A DNA stretch of 64,000 bases. It comes from Moraxellaceae bacterium AER2_44_116 (GTDB taxonomy: Bacteria > Pseudomonadota > Gammaproteobacteria > Pseudomonadales > Moraxellaceae). A program made the translations under genes and the position numbers. Below are positions 44,109-52,900 of the stretch, in pieces. Location of the stretch: the NCBI GenBank assembly GCA_006546595.1, contig VIAD01000016.1:1-64000 (forward strand), read 5' to 3'. The notes below the pieces were generated by a model. It had not been told where the DNA came from. It saw nothing but the letters and a program-made list of their open reading frames with translations, and made no database searches. Position 1 is the stretch's first letter. Each line of letters starts with the position of its first letter.

Positions 44109-45983
44109 ATGAATATCAAAAAAGTTAGTCGCAACGACCCCTGCCCCTGTGGCAGTGGTAAAAAATATAAACAATGTTGCCAAGCACTAGACGAACAAAA
44201 AAACATCCCCAATACACGTTTGCGCGAAAGCGTACCTGATTTGTTTAAACAAGCCCTTAAATATCAACAAGCCCATGACTTCATTAATGCAGAAGCGTTA
44301 TATCAGCAAATTTTAACCATCTCTCCTAAACACATAGAAACGTTAAATCAGTTAGGCTTATTGCTGGCAGAAACAGCGCGGATAGATATGGCTATTGATC
44401 TGCTCAATAAAGCCATTCGACTCGAGCCTTCAGCAAAACGCTACCAAACACTCGCTCAAATACAAATAAAAAATGGGCAAACAGACGATGGCATTCACAG
44501 TTTACGCCAAGCAATCTTACTCAACCCCGGTGATTACGCTGCATATAACAACCTAGCAACGCAATTATGGACACAACATCGCTACAGCGAAGTCATTTCT
44601 TGCTGCCAAAACTCCATCCGTTTAAGTCCAAAACAGGATGCCATTTTAGGTAACTTGGCTGCCTGTTTTATGATACAAGGCCGACACAAAGAAGCAGAGA
44701 ATTACCTTCGTCAAGCCATCGCAATTAATCCAGAAAATTACTTACGTTACAGCAACTTGCTCACATGTCTATGTTTTGATAACAATGCTTTCCCAGATAC
44801 CTACTTTAAAGAGGCAACACGGTTAAATGCATTGCTTAACTCCTGCTCAATACCTTATGACAACTGGAATAACGCAAGCCTATCGCCAAAGCCTCCATTA
44901 CGCGTAGGTTTTGTTTCAGGTGACTTCCGCAATCATCCTGTTGGATATTTTTTAGAAGGTATCATTACACATCTTGATAAAACACAAATAGAACTTTTTG
45001 CTTATGATACTCAACACATCGAAGATGGATTAACCGCACGAATTAAACCCTATTTTGCACAGTGGCATAATATTGCCACAGTCTCTGACCAACAGGCGGC
45101 AGAAAAAATCCATCAAGATGGCATTCATATTTTAATTGACTTAGCGGGACACACGGTGGACAACAGACTGTCATTATTTGCATGGAAACCCGCTCCCATT
45201 CAAATAAGCTGGTTAGGGTATTTTGCCTCAACAGGCATGAGTTTCATGGATTATATTTTAGTTGATTCTATTTCTGTGCCTGAGCAAAATCGCTCTCATT
45301 TTACTGAAAAAGTATGGTATTTACCGAATACCCGACTGTGTTTTACCCCTCCCGCTGCCGATATTACTCAAAATTTAACACCTTTGCCCGCTCTTGAGCA
45401 GGGCTTTATTACCTTTGGTTGCTTTCAAAACTTAAGTAAAATAAACAGCCATGTTCTTGATTTGTGGGCAAAGATTCTTAAACAATGTCCTAAAAGTAAG
45501 TTGTTGTTTAAAAATTATGGTCTAAAAGATGCTGAATCCAAACAAGAATTTATTCAAACACTGACTGCATCTCAAATTAATAGAGAGCGAGTGATTTTAG
45601 AGGGGGGGTCATCAAGAGAAACTTATCTTGCCGCTTATGCCAATGTTGACATCATGCTTGATACCTTTCCCTATCCTGGTGGTACAACGACTTGTGAAGC
45701 CTTGTGGATGGGTGTTCCCACGCTCACACTCGCGGGGAACACCTTATTGGGAAGACAAGGAGCTAGCATGTTAAGTTGTGTTGGCCTTGAAAATTGGGTT
45801 GCAACGAATGAAGAAGATTATATTAACAAAGCGGTCAATCATGCCCATAACTACAATCAACTATCGCATTTACGTGCCGAATTACGACAAAAAATGGTTA
45901 AATCACCACTCACAGACGCGCCTCTATTTGCCTTAAACTTCACTCAAGCATTGCAAGAAATTTGGCAAACACAAATGGGGTAA
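44109..45983 (+). CDS. SEC-C/TPR/GT41 OGT-like glycosyltransferase, copy 1
   Basis: 624 aa. It opens with a zinc-type SEC-C motif, SRNDPCPCGSGKKYKQCC (residues ~6-23). A linker and about four TPR repeats follow (~45-210; e.g. HIETLNQLGLLLAETARIDM). The GT41 catalytic domain (~255-620) is related to eukaryotic O-GlcNAc transferase: RVGFVSGDFRNHPVGYFLEG carries the active-site His (NHP). DLAGHTVDNRLSLFAWKPAP, FGCFQNLSKIN (UDP-contacting Lys) and FPYPGGTTTCEALWMGVPTL follow. Known relatives put GlcNAc or hexose on protein Ser/Thr or Asn. It has no signal peptide, so it would act in the cytoplasm. First of four adjacent paralogues just upstream of two pilA genes. Confidence 0.9.
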   Translation: MNIKKVSRNDPCPCGSGKKYKQCCQALDEQKNIPNTRLRESVPDLFKQALKYQQAHDFINAEALYQQILTISPKHIETLNQLGLLLAETARIDMAIDLLNKAIRLEPSAKRYQTLAQIQIKNGQTDDGIHSLRQAILLNPGDYAAYNNLATQLWTQHRYSEVISCCQNSIRLSPKQDAILGNLAACFMIQGRHKEAENYLRQAIAINPENYLRYSNLLTCLCFDNNAFPDTYFKEATRLNALLNSCSIPYDNWNNASLSPKPPLRVGFVSGDFRNHPVGYFLEGIITHLDKTQIELFAYDTQHIEDGLTARIKPYFAQWHNIATVSDQQAAEKIHQDGIHILIDLAGHTVDNRLSLFAWKPAPIQISWLGYFASTGMSFMDYILVDSISVPEQNRSHFTEKVWYLPNTRLCFTPPAADITQNLTPLPALEQGFITFGCFQNLSKINSHVLDLWAKILKQCPKSKLLFKNYGLKDAESKQEFIQTLTASQINRERVILEGGSSRETYLAAYANVDIMLDTFPYPGGTTTCEALWMGVPTLTLAGNTLLGRQGASMLSCVGLENWVATNEEDYINKAVNHAHNYNQLSHLRAELRQKMVKSPLTDAPLFALNFTQALQEIWQTQMG

Positions 45984-46038
45984 TTGTAAAAGCGAATAGC
46001 AAACGTTATTAGTCATTTATTTTTGGAAAAACAATCAC

Positions 46039-47919
46039 ATGAACCTCAAAAAAGTTAGTCGAAATGCCCCCTGCCCCTGTGACAGCGGTAAAAAATATAA
46101 ACAATGTTGCCAAGCACGCGATGAGCAAAAAAATACTTCTAATACGCGCTTGCGTGAAAGTGTTCCTGATTTATTTAGAGAAGCCACCAGATATCAGACT
46201 GCCAATGACCTGACAAAAGCCGAAGACATCTATCGGCAAATATTAACAATATCCCCTAAACATATCGAAACACTCAATAACTTAGGTATGTTGTTATCTG
46301 AAACAGCTAGAATTGAGATGGCGATTGACATGCTCAATAAAGTCGTGCGACTTGAACCTTCAGCAAGACGTTACCAAGTCCTCGCTCAAATTTTTGTCAA
46401 ACAAGGGCAAGACAACAAGGCGATCGACTGCTTACGCCAAGCCATTCAACTCAATCCCGGTGATGCGATTGCCTATCACAATTTAGGGACTCAACTATGG
46501 GTACAGCATCGTTATAGCGAAGCAATCCCTTACTTCCAAAAGTCACTGACATTAGACCCTAAACAAGATGTATCGTTAAATAACTTAGCCTCATGCCTCA
46601 TGAAACAAGGTAAACACCAAGAAGCTGAAACACTTTTTAGGCAATCTATTCTCACAAGCCCGAAAAATGACTCACATTATAACAACCTACTAATGAGCTT
46701 GTGTTTTGACCGTGATAACTTTCCTGACATTTATCTTAAAGAAGCATCTCGTTTAGACTTGTTACTTCAATCTCGTTCCAAATCTTACAAGAGTTGGGAA
46801 AAGGCCAGTCTTTTGCAGCCTCCTCCCTTACGTGTTGGCTTCGTCTCAGGTGACTTCCGAAATCATCCTGTTGGTTACTTTTTGGAAAGTGTCATTACTC
46901 ACCTTGATAAGTCAAAAATAGAGCTTTTTGCCTACGACTGCCACCAAATCGAGGACTCACTAACTAAACGCATTAAACCGCACTTTTCACAATGGTGTAA
47001 CATTAATACAATGTCCGACCGTTTAGCCGCAGAAAAAATTCATAACGATGGCATTCATATTTTAATTGATTTAGCAGGCCATACATCCAATAATCGACTA
47101 GCCGTTTTTGCATGGAAGCCCGCACCCATTCAAGCAAGCTGGTTAGGATATTTTGCTTCAACAGGGCTAAGTTGTATGGATTACATTTTAGCTGATCCAA
47201 TTTCTGTTCCTGAGCAAAATCGCTCACACTTTACCGAAACCGTCGCTTATTTACCTGATACTCGCTTGTGCTTTACTCCACCATCTGCCGATATTGCACA
47301 AAACTTAACACCTTTACCCGCTCTTGAGCGAGGCTTCATCACCTTTGGCTGTTTCCAAAGCCTAAGCAAAGTAAACACTAAAGTGCTTAAGTTATGGGCT
47401 AATGTGTTAGAAAAATGTCCTAACAGCCGATTATTGATTAAAAGTCACCCTCTTAAAGAGGCTGCTTCAAAACAAGAATTTATTGAAAAAATGACGGCAT
47501 GTCATATTCCTATGGAGAGAGTCATACTCGAAGGCGGATCTCCTCGAGAAGCCTATCTATCCGCTTATGCCAATGTTGACATCATGCTTGATACCTTTCC
47601 GTATCCTGGCGGAACAACCACTTGCGAGGCCTTATGGATGGGTGTGCCTACGTTAACGCTCACTGGAAATACCCTATTAGAGAAACAGGGTGCGAGCATG
47701 CTAAATTGTGTTGGCCTTGAAGATTGGATCGCAGTAGATGAAGAAGACTATATAAACAAAGCCGTAAATACCGCTAATCAGCTCGACAAACTCGCTCAAT
47801 TACGCGCTCAACTAAGACAACAAATGATTAAATCTCCACTGACAGACGCGCCTCTGTTTGCCTTAAACCTCAGTCAAGCATTGCAAGCAATGTGGCAAAA
47901 ATGGGCTAATCAGCGATGA
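46039..47919 (+). CDS. SEC-C/TPR/GT41 OGT-like glycosyltransferase, copy 2
   Basis: 626 aa with the same architecture as copy 1, to which it is clearly closest (shared ARDEQKNTSNTRLRESVPDL-type linker). The SEC-C is SRNAPCPCDSGKKYKQCC, with Asp replacing the first Gly after the CPC; the four Cys remain. TPRs cover ~45-205. Catalytic segments are RVGFVSGDFRNHPVGYFLES, FGCFQSLSKVN and FPYPGGTTTCEALWMGVPTL, all keeping the active-site His and Lys. It begins 55 bases after copy 1. Substrate-binding differences would lie in the TPRs and in the ~205-255 linker, which vary most between copies. Confidence 0.9.
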   Translation: MNLKKVSRNAPCPCDSGKKYKQCCQARDEQKNTSNTRLRESVPDLFREATRYQTANDLTKAEDIYRQILTISPKHIETLNNLGMLLSETARIEMAIDMLNKVVRLEPSARRYQVLAQIFVKQGQDNKAIDCLRQAIQLNPGDAIAYHNLGTQLWVQHRYSEAIPYFQKSLTLDPKQDVSLNNLASCLMKQGKHQEAETLFRQSILTSPKNDSHYNNLLMSLCFDRDNFPDIYLKEASRLDLLLQSRSKSYKSWEKASLLQPPPLRVGFVSGDFRNHPVGYFLESVITHLDKSKIELFAYDCHQIEDSLTKRIKPHFSQWCNINTMSDRLAAEKIHNDGIHILIDLAGHTSNNRLAVFAWKPAPIQASWLGYFASTGLSCMDYILADPISVPEQNRSHFTETVAYLPDTRLCFTPPSADIAQNLTPLPALERGFITFGCFQSLSKVNTKVLKLWANVLEKCPNSRLLIKSHPLKEAASKQEFIEKMTACHIPMERVILEGGSPREAYLSAYANVDIMLDTFPYPGGTTTCEALWMGVPTLTLTGNTLLEKQGASMLNCVGLEDWIAVDEEDYINKAVNTANQLDKLAQLRAQLRQQMIKSPLTDAPLFALNLSQALQAMWQKWANQR

Positions 47920-47971
47920 TAGGAACACAAAAACAATTTTCCTCATTCATTATCTTTGGAAAAATAACAAT

Positions 47972-49849
47972 ATGAATATAAAAAAAATTAACCGCAACGA
48001 CCCATGTCCTTGTGGTAGTGGCAAAAAATATAAACAATGTTGTCAAGCAACACTCGACGCTCAGCAAAGCGATCCCAATGCCCGTGTTCGTGAAAATGTA
48101 CCTGATTTATTTAAACAAGCAAATAAACACCAGCAATCAGGTAACGTAGAAAAAGCTGAGGAAATATACAAACTAATTTTGAACGCATCGCCTAAACATG
48201 TGAGTTCCCTTTACAATTTAGGCCTACTTGCTTGTGAGACAAATCGTTTTGAAATGGCTGTTGAACTCTTACGTAAAGCCGTACGTCTTGAACCCTCAGC
48301 CAATAATTATTGTAGCCTAGCAATAGCATTAAAAGGGACTTCCAATACAGAGGAATCTATAGAATGCCTACGCAAAGCGGTTAGCTTAAATCCTGCGGAC
48401 GCTATTGTCTGTAATAATCTAGGTTCAATGTTACTCAATGCACGCCATTATGAAGAAGGTATTCTGTATCTGCAAAAAGCATTAACATTAAATCCTGATG
48501 AAGCAGAGACCATTAACAATATCGCCTCTTGTTTAGTACGTCTAGGAAAGCTAAAAGAGGCCGTGCCGTATTTTCGTCGTGTAACTCAAATCAACCCTCA
48601 CTTAGAAGTCTTCCAAAATCTTCTTTATTGCTTATATTTCGATGGCTATTCGTTTCCCCAAGCATATCTTGAGGAAGCGACGCAGTTTGAAAAATTTCTT
48701 CACGCACACGCCGAACCTTACACAACATGGCATCATACACAACATGATAATATTATCACTTTGCGGATTGGCTTTGTTTCAGGAGACTTTAAAAATCATC
48801 CTGTAGGTTATTTTTTAGAGAGCCTCATAAATGCTATCGACAGCTCAAAAATAGAACTTTATGCCTATAGTTCTCAGCATTATGAAGATGAACTCACTGC
48901 ACGCATAAAGCCTAAGTTTCATCAATGGACAAATATTACCTCATTAGATGACCAATTAGCCGCACAAAAAATTCACGATGATGGCATTCATATTTTAATT
49001 GACTTAGCAGGACATACCGCTAACAACCGACTGTCCCTATTTTCTTGGAAACCAGCCCCCGTGCAAGTTAGCTGGTTAGGCTATTTTGTTTCGACAGGTA
49101 TGACATTTATCGACTATTTTCTTGCTGACCCTATTTCTGTCCCCGAACAAAATCGCTCGCACTTTACCGAAGAAGTGTGGTATTTGCCTAAAACACGCCT
49201 ATGTTTTACACCTCCCAGTCCCGATATTGCTCAAGAACCCACTCTACTGCCTGCACTAAATAACGGTTTTGTTACTTTTGGCTGTTTCCAAACCATCAGC
49301 AAAATGACCGACAAAATACTCGCTTTGTGGGCAGAAATATTACATCGCTGCCCAAACAGCCAATTGTTAATCAAAAATCATCAGATTAAAGATGCAGTCT
49401 CCAAACAAGATTTTATTGCACAATTAAAAAGACACCACATTTCCCTAGAGCGCATCGTATTTGAAGAAGGGTCGCCACGCCAAGAATACTTAGCCGCCTA
49501 TGGTCGCGTTGACTTTATACTTGATACCTTTCCGTTTACAGGCGGAACAACCACGTGTGAAGCTTTATGGATGGGAGTTCCTACACTGACATTGACGGGA
49601 AATACCTTATTGGAACGTCAGGGCATGAGTTTACTCAGCTGCGTTGGTCTTGAGAGCTGGATAGCAACGAATGAAGAAGACTATATTAACAAGGCCGTAC
49701 ATTATGCAAACCACCTTGATAAGCTGGCTCAGTTACGCGGTCAATTAAGACAAAAAATGCTTGCATCTCCACTAACGGATGCACCTCTTTTTGCTGCTGA
49801 CTTAACTCATGCCCTGCAAGAAATATGGCAAAAGCACATGCAAAAATGA
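47972..49849 (+). CDS. SEC-C/TPR/GT41 OGT-like glycosyltransferase, copy 3
   Basis: 625 aa. SEC-C NRNDPCPCGSGKKYKQCC is followed by a linker with LDAQQSDPNARVRENVPDL shared with copy 4, not with copies 1 and 2. TPRs at ~48-210 (HVSSLYNLGLLACETNRFEM). The catalytic domain has RIGFVSGDFKNHPVGYFLES, FGCFQTISKMT and FPFTGGTTTCEALWMGVPTL; the sugar-nucleotide loop reads FTGG where copies 1 and 2 have YPGG and copy 4 has FPGG. Active-site His and Lys are kept. It lies 52 bases after copy 2, likely in the same transcript. Confidence 0.9.
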   Translation: MNIKKINRNDPCPCGSGKKYKQCCQATLDAQQSDPNARVRENVPDLFKQANKHQQSGNVEKAEEIYKLILNASPKHVSSLYNLGLLACETNRFEMAVELLRKAVRLEPSANNYCSLAIALKGTSNTEESIECLRKAVSLNPADAIVCNNLGSMLLNARHYEEGILYLQKALTLNPDEAETINNIASCLVRLGKLKEAVPYFRRVTQINPHLEVFQNLLYCLYFDGYSFPQAYLEEATQFEKFLHAHAEPYTTWHHTQHDNIITLRIGFVSGDFKNHPVGYFLESLINAIDSSKIELYAYSSQHYEDELTARIKPKFHQWTNITSLDDQLAAQKIHDDGIHILIDLAGHTANNRLSLFSWKPAPVQVSWLGYFVSTGMTFIDYFLADPISVPEQNRSHFTEEVWYLPKTRLCFTPPSPDIAQEPTLLPALNNGFVTFGCFQTISKMTDKILALWAEILHRCPNSQLLIKNHQIKDAVSKQDFIAQLKRHHISLERIVFEEGSPRQEYLAAYGRVDFILDTFPFTGGTTTCEALWMGVPTLTLTGNTLLERQGMSLLSCVGLESWIATNEEDYINKAVHYANHLDKLAQLRGQLRQKMLASPLTDAPLFAADLTHALQEIWQKHMQK

Positions 49850-49914
49850 CGCTTTAACTCATACAACATTAAGATGTCTTAATATATCCGTATTAGACTG
49901 TTGGAAAATCAAAT

Positions 49915-51792
49915 ATGAACATTAAAAAAGTTAGCCGTAATGACCCTTGCCCTTGTGGTAGCGGCAAAAAATATAAACAATGCTGTCAAGCAATACTCGA
50001 CGCTCAGCAAAGTGATCCCAATGCCCGTATTCGTGAAAATGTACCTGATTTATTTAAACAGGCGAGCAAATATCAAAAATCTGGCGATCTAGAAAAAGCG
50101 GAAGAAATATACAACCTCATTTTAAGTGTTTCTCCTAAACACGTAAGTTCTCTTTATAATTTGGGATTATTAGCGTGTGACACTAACCGTTTTGATATGG
50201 CTGTTGAACTCTTACGCAAAGCAGTTCGTATTGAACCATCGGCGGATAATTATTGTAGCCTCGCCGAAGCTCTAAAAGGACCAGAACATGAAGATGAAGC
50301 TATAGAGTGCTTACGAAAAGCTACCGTCCTGAACCCTGCTGACTCGATTGCCTACAATAATCTTGGTACACAGCTTTTAAATAAACACCGTTATGATGAA
50401 GCATTATCCTACCTTCAAAAAGCACGGACATTAAACCCTAATGAAGCGCAAACATTAAATAGCATTGGCTCTTGTTTAGTACGCCAAGGCAAATACAAAG
50501 AAGCCGCATATTACTACCGCAGTGCCACGGAAATAAATCCGTATATCGAATCACCACACCACAACTTACTCTTTAGTCTATGTTTTGACAGTTCTGCTTT
50601 CCCCACATTATATCTTCAAGAAGCGCAACGCTTTGAGGCTATGCTCAATGCAAATGCAACGCCTTATACAACGTGGAATACCCAACTTAATAATCATCAA
50701 CCCCTAAAAATTGGCTTAGTGTCAGGTGACTTACGAGTTCATCCCGTAGGCTTTTTTTTAGAAAACATCATCAATCATTTTGACCCTACAAAAATAGAGC
50801 TTTTTGCCTATAGTTCACAGCATTATGAAGATGAACTCACTGCGCGCATTAAGCCTAAGTTTAGCAAATGGACAAATATTGCCACATTACGTGCGCAAAC
50901 ATGTGCCGAACAAATTCATGACGATGGTATTCATATTTTGATTGATTTGGCTGGACATACTGCTAATAGCCGCCTAGCGATGTTTGTGTGGAAACCCGCT
51001 CCTGTTCAAGTCAGTTGGTTAGGTTATTTTGCCTCAACAGGGATGACTTTTTTAGACTATTTTATTGCTGACCCCATTTCTGTACCTGAGCAAAACCGCT
51101 CGCACTTTACCGAAAAAGTGTGGTACTTACCCGAAACACGTTTGTGTTTTACGCCTCCTAGTTCCTATATTGCGCAAGAACCTACGCCATTACCTGCACT
51201 AACTAATGGTTTTGTCACTTTTGGTTGCTTTCAGGGACTCAGTAAAATTAATGACCAAATGCTGACTTTATGGGCAAACATTCTACAGCATTGTCCACAG
51301 AGTCAATTAATGATTAAAAACTACCAAGTTAAAGACAATATCGCCAAACAAAACTTGCTGACACAATTAAAGCATCATCAAATTCCACTAGAACGGGTTA
51401 TTTTAGAAGAAGGTTCTCCACGAGACAGCTATCTCAATGCGTATAGCCGTGTCGATTTTATGCTAGATACTTTTCCCTTTCCAGGCGGCACCACCACCTG
51501 TGAAGCATTATGGATGGGTGTACCAACACTAACGTTAGCTGGCAATACCTTATTAGAACGTCAAGGCATGAGCATGCTAAGTTGCGTTGGTCTAACTGAT
51601 TGGGTTACACATACCGAAGAAGACTACCTGCAAAAAGCTATTTTTCACGCCAATAACCTCGACAACCTCCAACAGTTACGGGCGACTCTACGAAAAACGA
51701 TGAACGTATCTCCCTTAGTTGATGCTGACCGCTTTACTAAAAATCTAGAGCATGCACTGTGGGGTATGTGGAAAGAAAAAACACTAGGATAA
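49915..51792 (+). CDS. SEC-C/TPR/GT41 OGT-like glycosyltransferase, copy 4
   Basis: 625 aa, the nearest relative of copy 3. SEC-C is SRNDPCPCGSGKKYKQCC; TPRs at ~48-210. The catalytic His segment is divergent, KIGLVSGDLRVHPVGFFLEN (RVHP instead of R/KNHP), while the His itself is kept. FGCFQGLSKIN and FPFPGGTTTCEALWMGVPTL are intact. The C-terminus is more divergent (NVSPLVDADRFTKNLEHAL) than the SPLTDAPLFA form of the other three. It ends 243 bases before the first pilA and is followed by that gene's sigma-54 promoter region. Pilin as an acceptor is inference from position. Confidence 0.9.
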   Translation: MNIKKVSRNDPCPCGSGKKYKQCCQAILDAQQSDPNARIRENVPDLFKQASKYQKSGDLEKAEEIYNLILSVSPKHVSSLYNLGLLACDTNRFDMAVELLRKAVRIEPSADNYCSLAEALKGPEHEDEAIECLRKATVLNPADSIAYNNLGTQLLNKHRYDEALSYLQKARTLNPNEAQTLNSIGSCLVRQGKYKEAAYYYRSATEINPYIESPHHNLLFSLCFDSSAFPTLYLQEAQRFEAMLNANATPYTTWNTQLNNHQPLKIGLVSGDLRVHPVGFFLENIINHFDPTKIELFAYSSQHYEDELTARIKPKFSKWTNIATLRAQTCAEQIHDDGIHILIDLAGHTANSRLAMFVWKPAPVQVSWLGYFASTGMTFLDYFIADPISVPEQNRSHFTEKVWYLPETRLCFTPPSSYIAQEPTPLPALTNGFVTFGCFQGLSKINDQMLTLWANILQHCPQSQLMIKNYQVKDNIAKQNLLTQLKHHQIPLERVILEEGSPRDSYLNAYSRVDFMLDTFPFPGGTTTCEALWMGVPTLTLAGNTLLERQGMSMLSCVGLTDWVTHTEEDYLQKAIFHANNLDNLQQLRATLRKTMNVSPLVDADRFTKNLEHALWGMWKEKTLG

Positions 51793-51856
51793 AATATATT
51801 TGTGCAGATGCTCACTATTCATGATGAGCATCTGAACTACAATAACTTCATTTATC

Positions 51857-51880
51857 GTCAGGAACTGACAAAAATTATCA
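51857..51880 (+). promoter_or_regulatory. Putative activator sites upstream of pilA copy 1
   Basis: GTCAG-gaa-CTGAC (51857-51869) overlaps TGACAAAAATTATCA (51866-51880), 65 bases upstream of the sigma-54 promoter. A near-identical TGACAAAAATTGTCA lies in the same place before pilA copy 2. PilR is the expected activator in this order; binding is inferred. Confidence 0.45.
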
Positions 51881-51928
51881 CTCAACTCATGCCCCACAAC
51901 AAACAAAAACCTAACAAAATCAATCAAC

Positions 51929-52412
51929 TAAATAAAAACAAAAGTTGGCATACTACATGCATTATTCTTATCATCACCGAGTAGCATCGGTCAAAGACAA
52001 AATATCAAAAAACTACTTATCTCCGGAGAGATACCATGAAAACTATGCAAAAAGGCTTTACCCTCATTGAATTGATGATCGTTGTAGCAATTATCGGTAT
52101 TTTGGCTGCCGTTGCTATCCCTGCATACCAAGATTACATCGCTAAATCCCAAGTCACTGCTGCTTTGGCTGAAGTAAGCCCTGGTAAAAACCAATTTGAA
52201 ATTCTCTTAAATGATGGCGCAACAGCGATTGCTGACGGCAAAGCGGTTGGCTTATCCAATACTTCTGAGCGTTGCAGCACTGTTACGGTCGGCTTCACTT
52301 CTACTGATGGTTCTGGCAGCATCGTTTGCACCATCAAAGGTACAACCCGCGTTTTAACTAAAACGATCGGTGTATATCGTGCAACTTCCGCTTCCGGTGG
52401 TGCATGGTCATG
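51929..52412 (+). repeat. Direct duplication unit A (pilA copy 1)
   Basis: 484 bases that by eye are identical to 52901-53384 (offset 972). The identity covers the sigma-54 promoter, leader and the first ~377 bases of pilA. Upstream of 51929 and downstream of 52412 the two copies differ at many positions. Confidence 0.9.
51945..51960 (+). promoter_or_regulatory. Sigma-54 promoter of pilA copy 1
   Basis: TTGGCATACTACATGC: GG (51947-51948) and GC (51959-51960) are 10 bases apart, as RpoN requires. Predicted start near 51972, giving a leader of about 64 nt. Confidence 0.82.
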
Positions 52413-52476
52413 TTCAACAACCTTGGCTTCCGTTGCTGATGCCAACTTGATCCCTAAAGGTTGTAAAGGCGTATAA
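52036..52476 (+). CDS. pilA: Type IV major pilin PilA, copy 1
   Basis: 146-aa prepilin. Short leader MKTMQKG cut before Phe in KGFTLIELMIVVAIIGILAA, with Glu5 of the mature protein kept, followed by the hydrophobic helix. The globular domain has Cys in SERCST and SIVCT, and a C-terminal pair WSC ... PKGC that would form the D-region disulfide loop. Mature protein ~139 aa; Ser/Thr-rich, so possible O-glycan sites. GGAGA site at 52024. It is expressed from a sigma-54 promoter and ends with its own terminator. It differs from copy 2 only near the end: KGCKGV here, KGCVGV there. Confidence 0.95.
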   Translation: MKTMQKGFTLIELMIVVAIIGILAAVAIPAYQDYIAKSQVTAALAEVSPGKNQFEILLNDGATAIADGKAVGLSNTSERCSTVTVGFTSTDGSGSIVCTIKGTTRVLTKTIGVYRATSASGGAWSCSTTLASVADANLIPKGCKGV

Positions 52477-52509
52477 TACAAAGCACTCCACGTGCTCTTG
52501 TGTGAACTC

Positions 52510-52534
52510 AAAGCCCGCTCAAGCGGGCTTTTTA
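52510..52534 (+). terminator. pilA copy 1 terminator
   Basis: AAAGCCCGCT-ca-AGCGGGCTTTTT, compact stem with T run 33 bases after the stop. Confidence 0.93.
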
Positions 52535-52618
52535 GTCTCTATTACAGAATAATCGCTTTATTTTAATACTCAGTCCGATATACATAAGCACATAAGCAAA
52601 AGTCTGTTTTTACCTTCC

Positions 52619-52682
52619 GTTCGCCCTGAGCTTGTCGAAGGGTGGTTTGATTCTTCGACAAGCTTAGCATCACCACGAACAG
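52619..52682. repeat. Intergenic palindromic repeat, CTTGTCGAAG variant, copy 2
   Basis: CCCTGAGCTTGTCGAAGGGTGG ... TTCTTCGACAAGCTTAGCAT, very close to the copy at 43341-43395 and followed by the same ATCACCA(C/T)GAACGGT-type tail. It sits between the two pilA copies. Confidence 0.85.
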
Positions 52683-52831
52683 TGAAACTTTTATGTAGGT
52701 ACTTAGTTTTCTGAAAATCTTTACACGCTCTAGCCTCCCCCATTGGCCGTAAAAAATCTAAATATCTCAACCATAAACAGCAAACAACTTTATAAATAAT
52801 AAATATCTCAGGACTCATTATTATCAATAAC

Positions 52832-52846
52832 TGACAAAAATTGTCA
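52832..52846 (+). promoter_or_regulatory. Putative activator site upstream of pilA copy 2
   Basis: Perfect inverted repeat TGACA-aaaat-TGTCA, 70 bases upstream of the copy 2 sigma-54 promoter, with a further CTGAC at 52850. Equivalent to the site at 51866. Confidence 0.5.
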
Positions 52847-52900
52847 CCTCCTGACGAAGAGCAAAAATACAAATAAAAATAACTAACAAAATCAACAAAT

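Noticed and set aside
52570..52872. 100-codon minus-strand frame between the pilA genes
   Set aside because: Runs through the interspersed repeat and AT-rich promoter DNA; no recognisable protein features.
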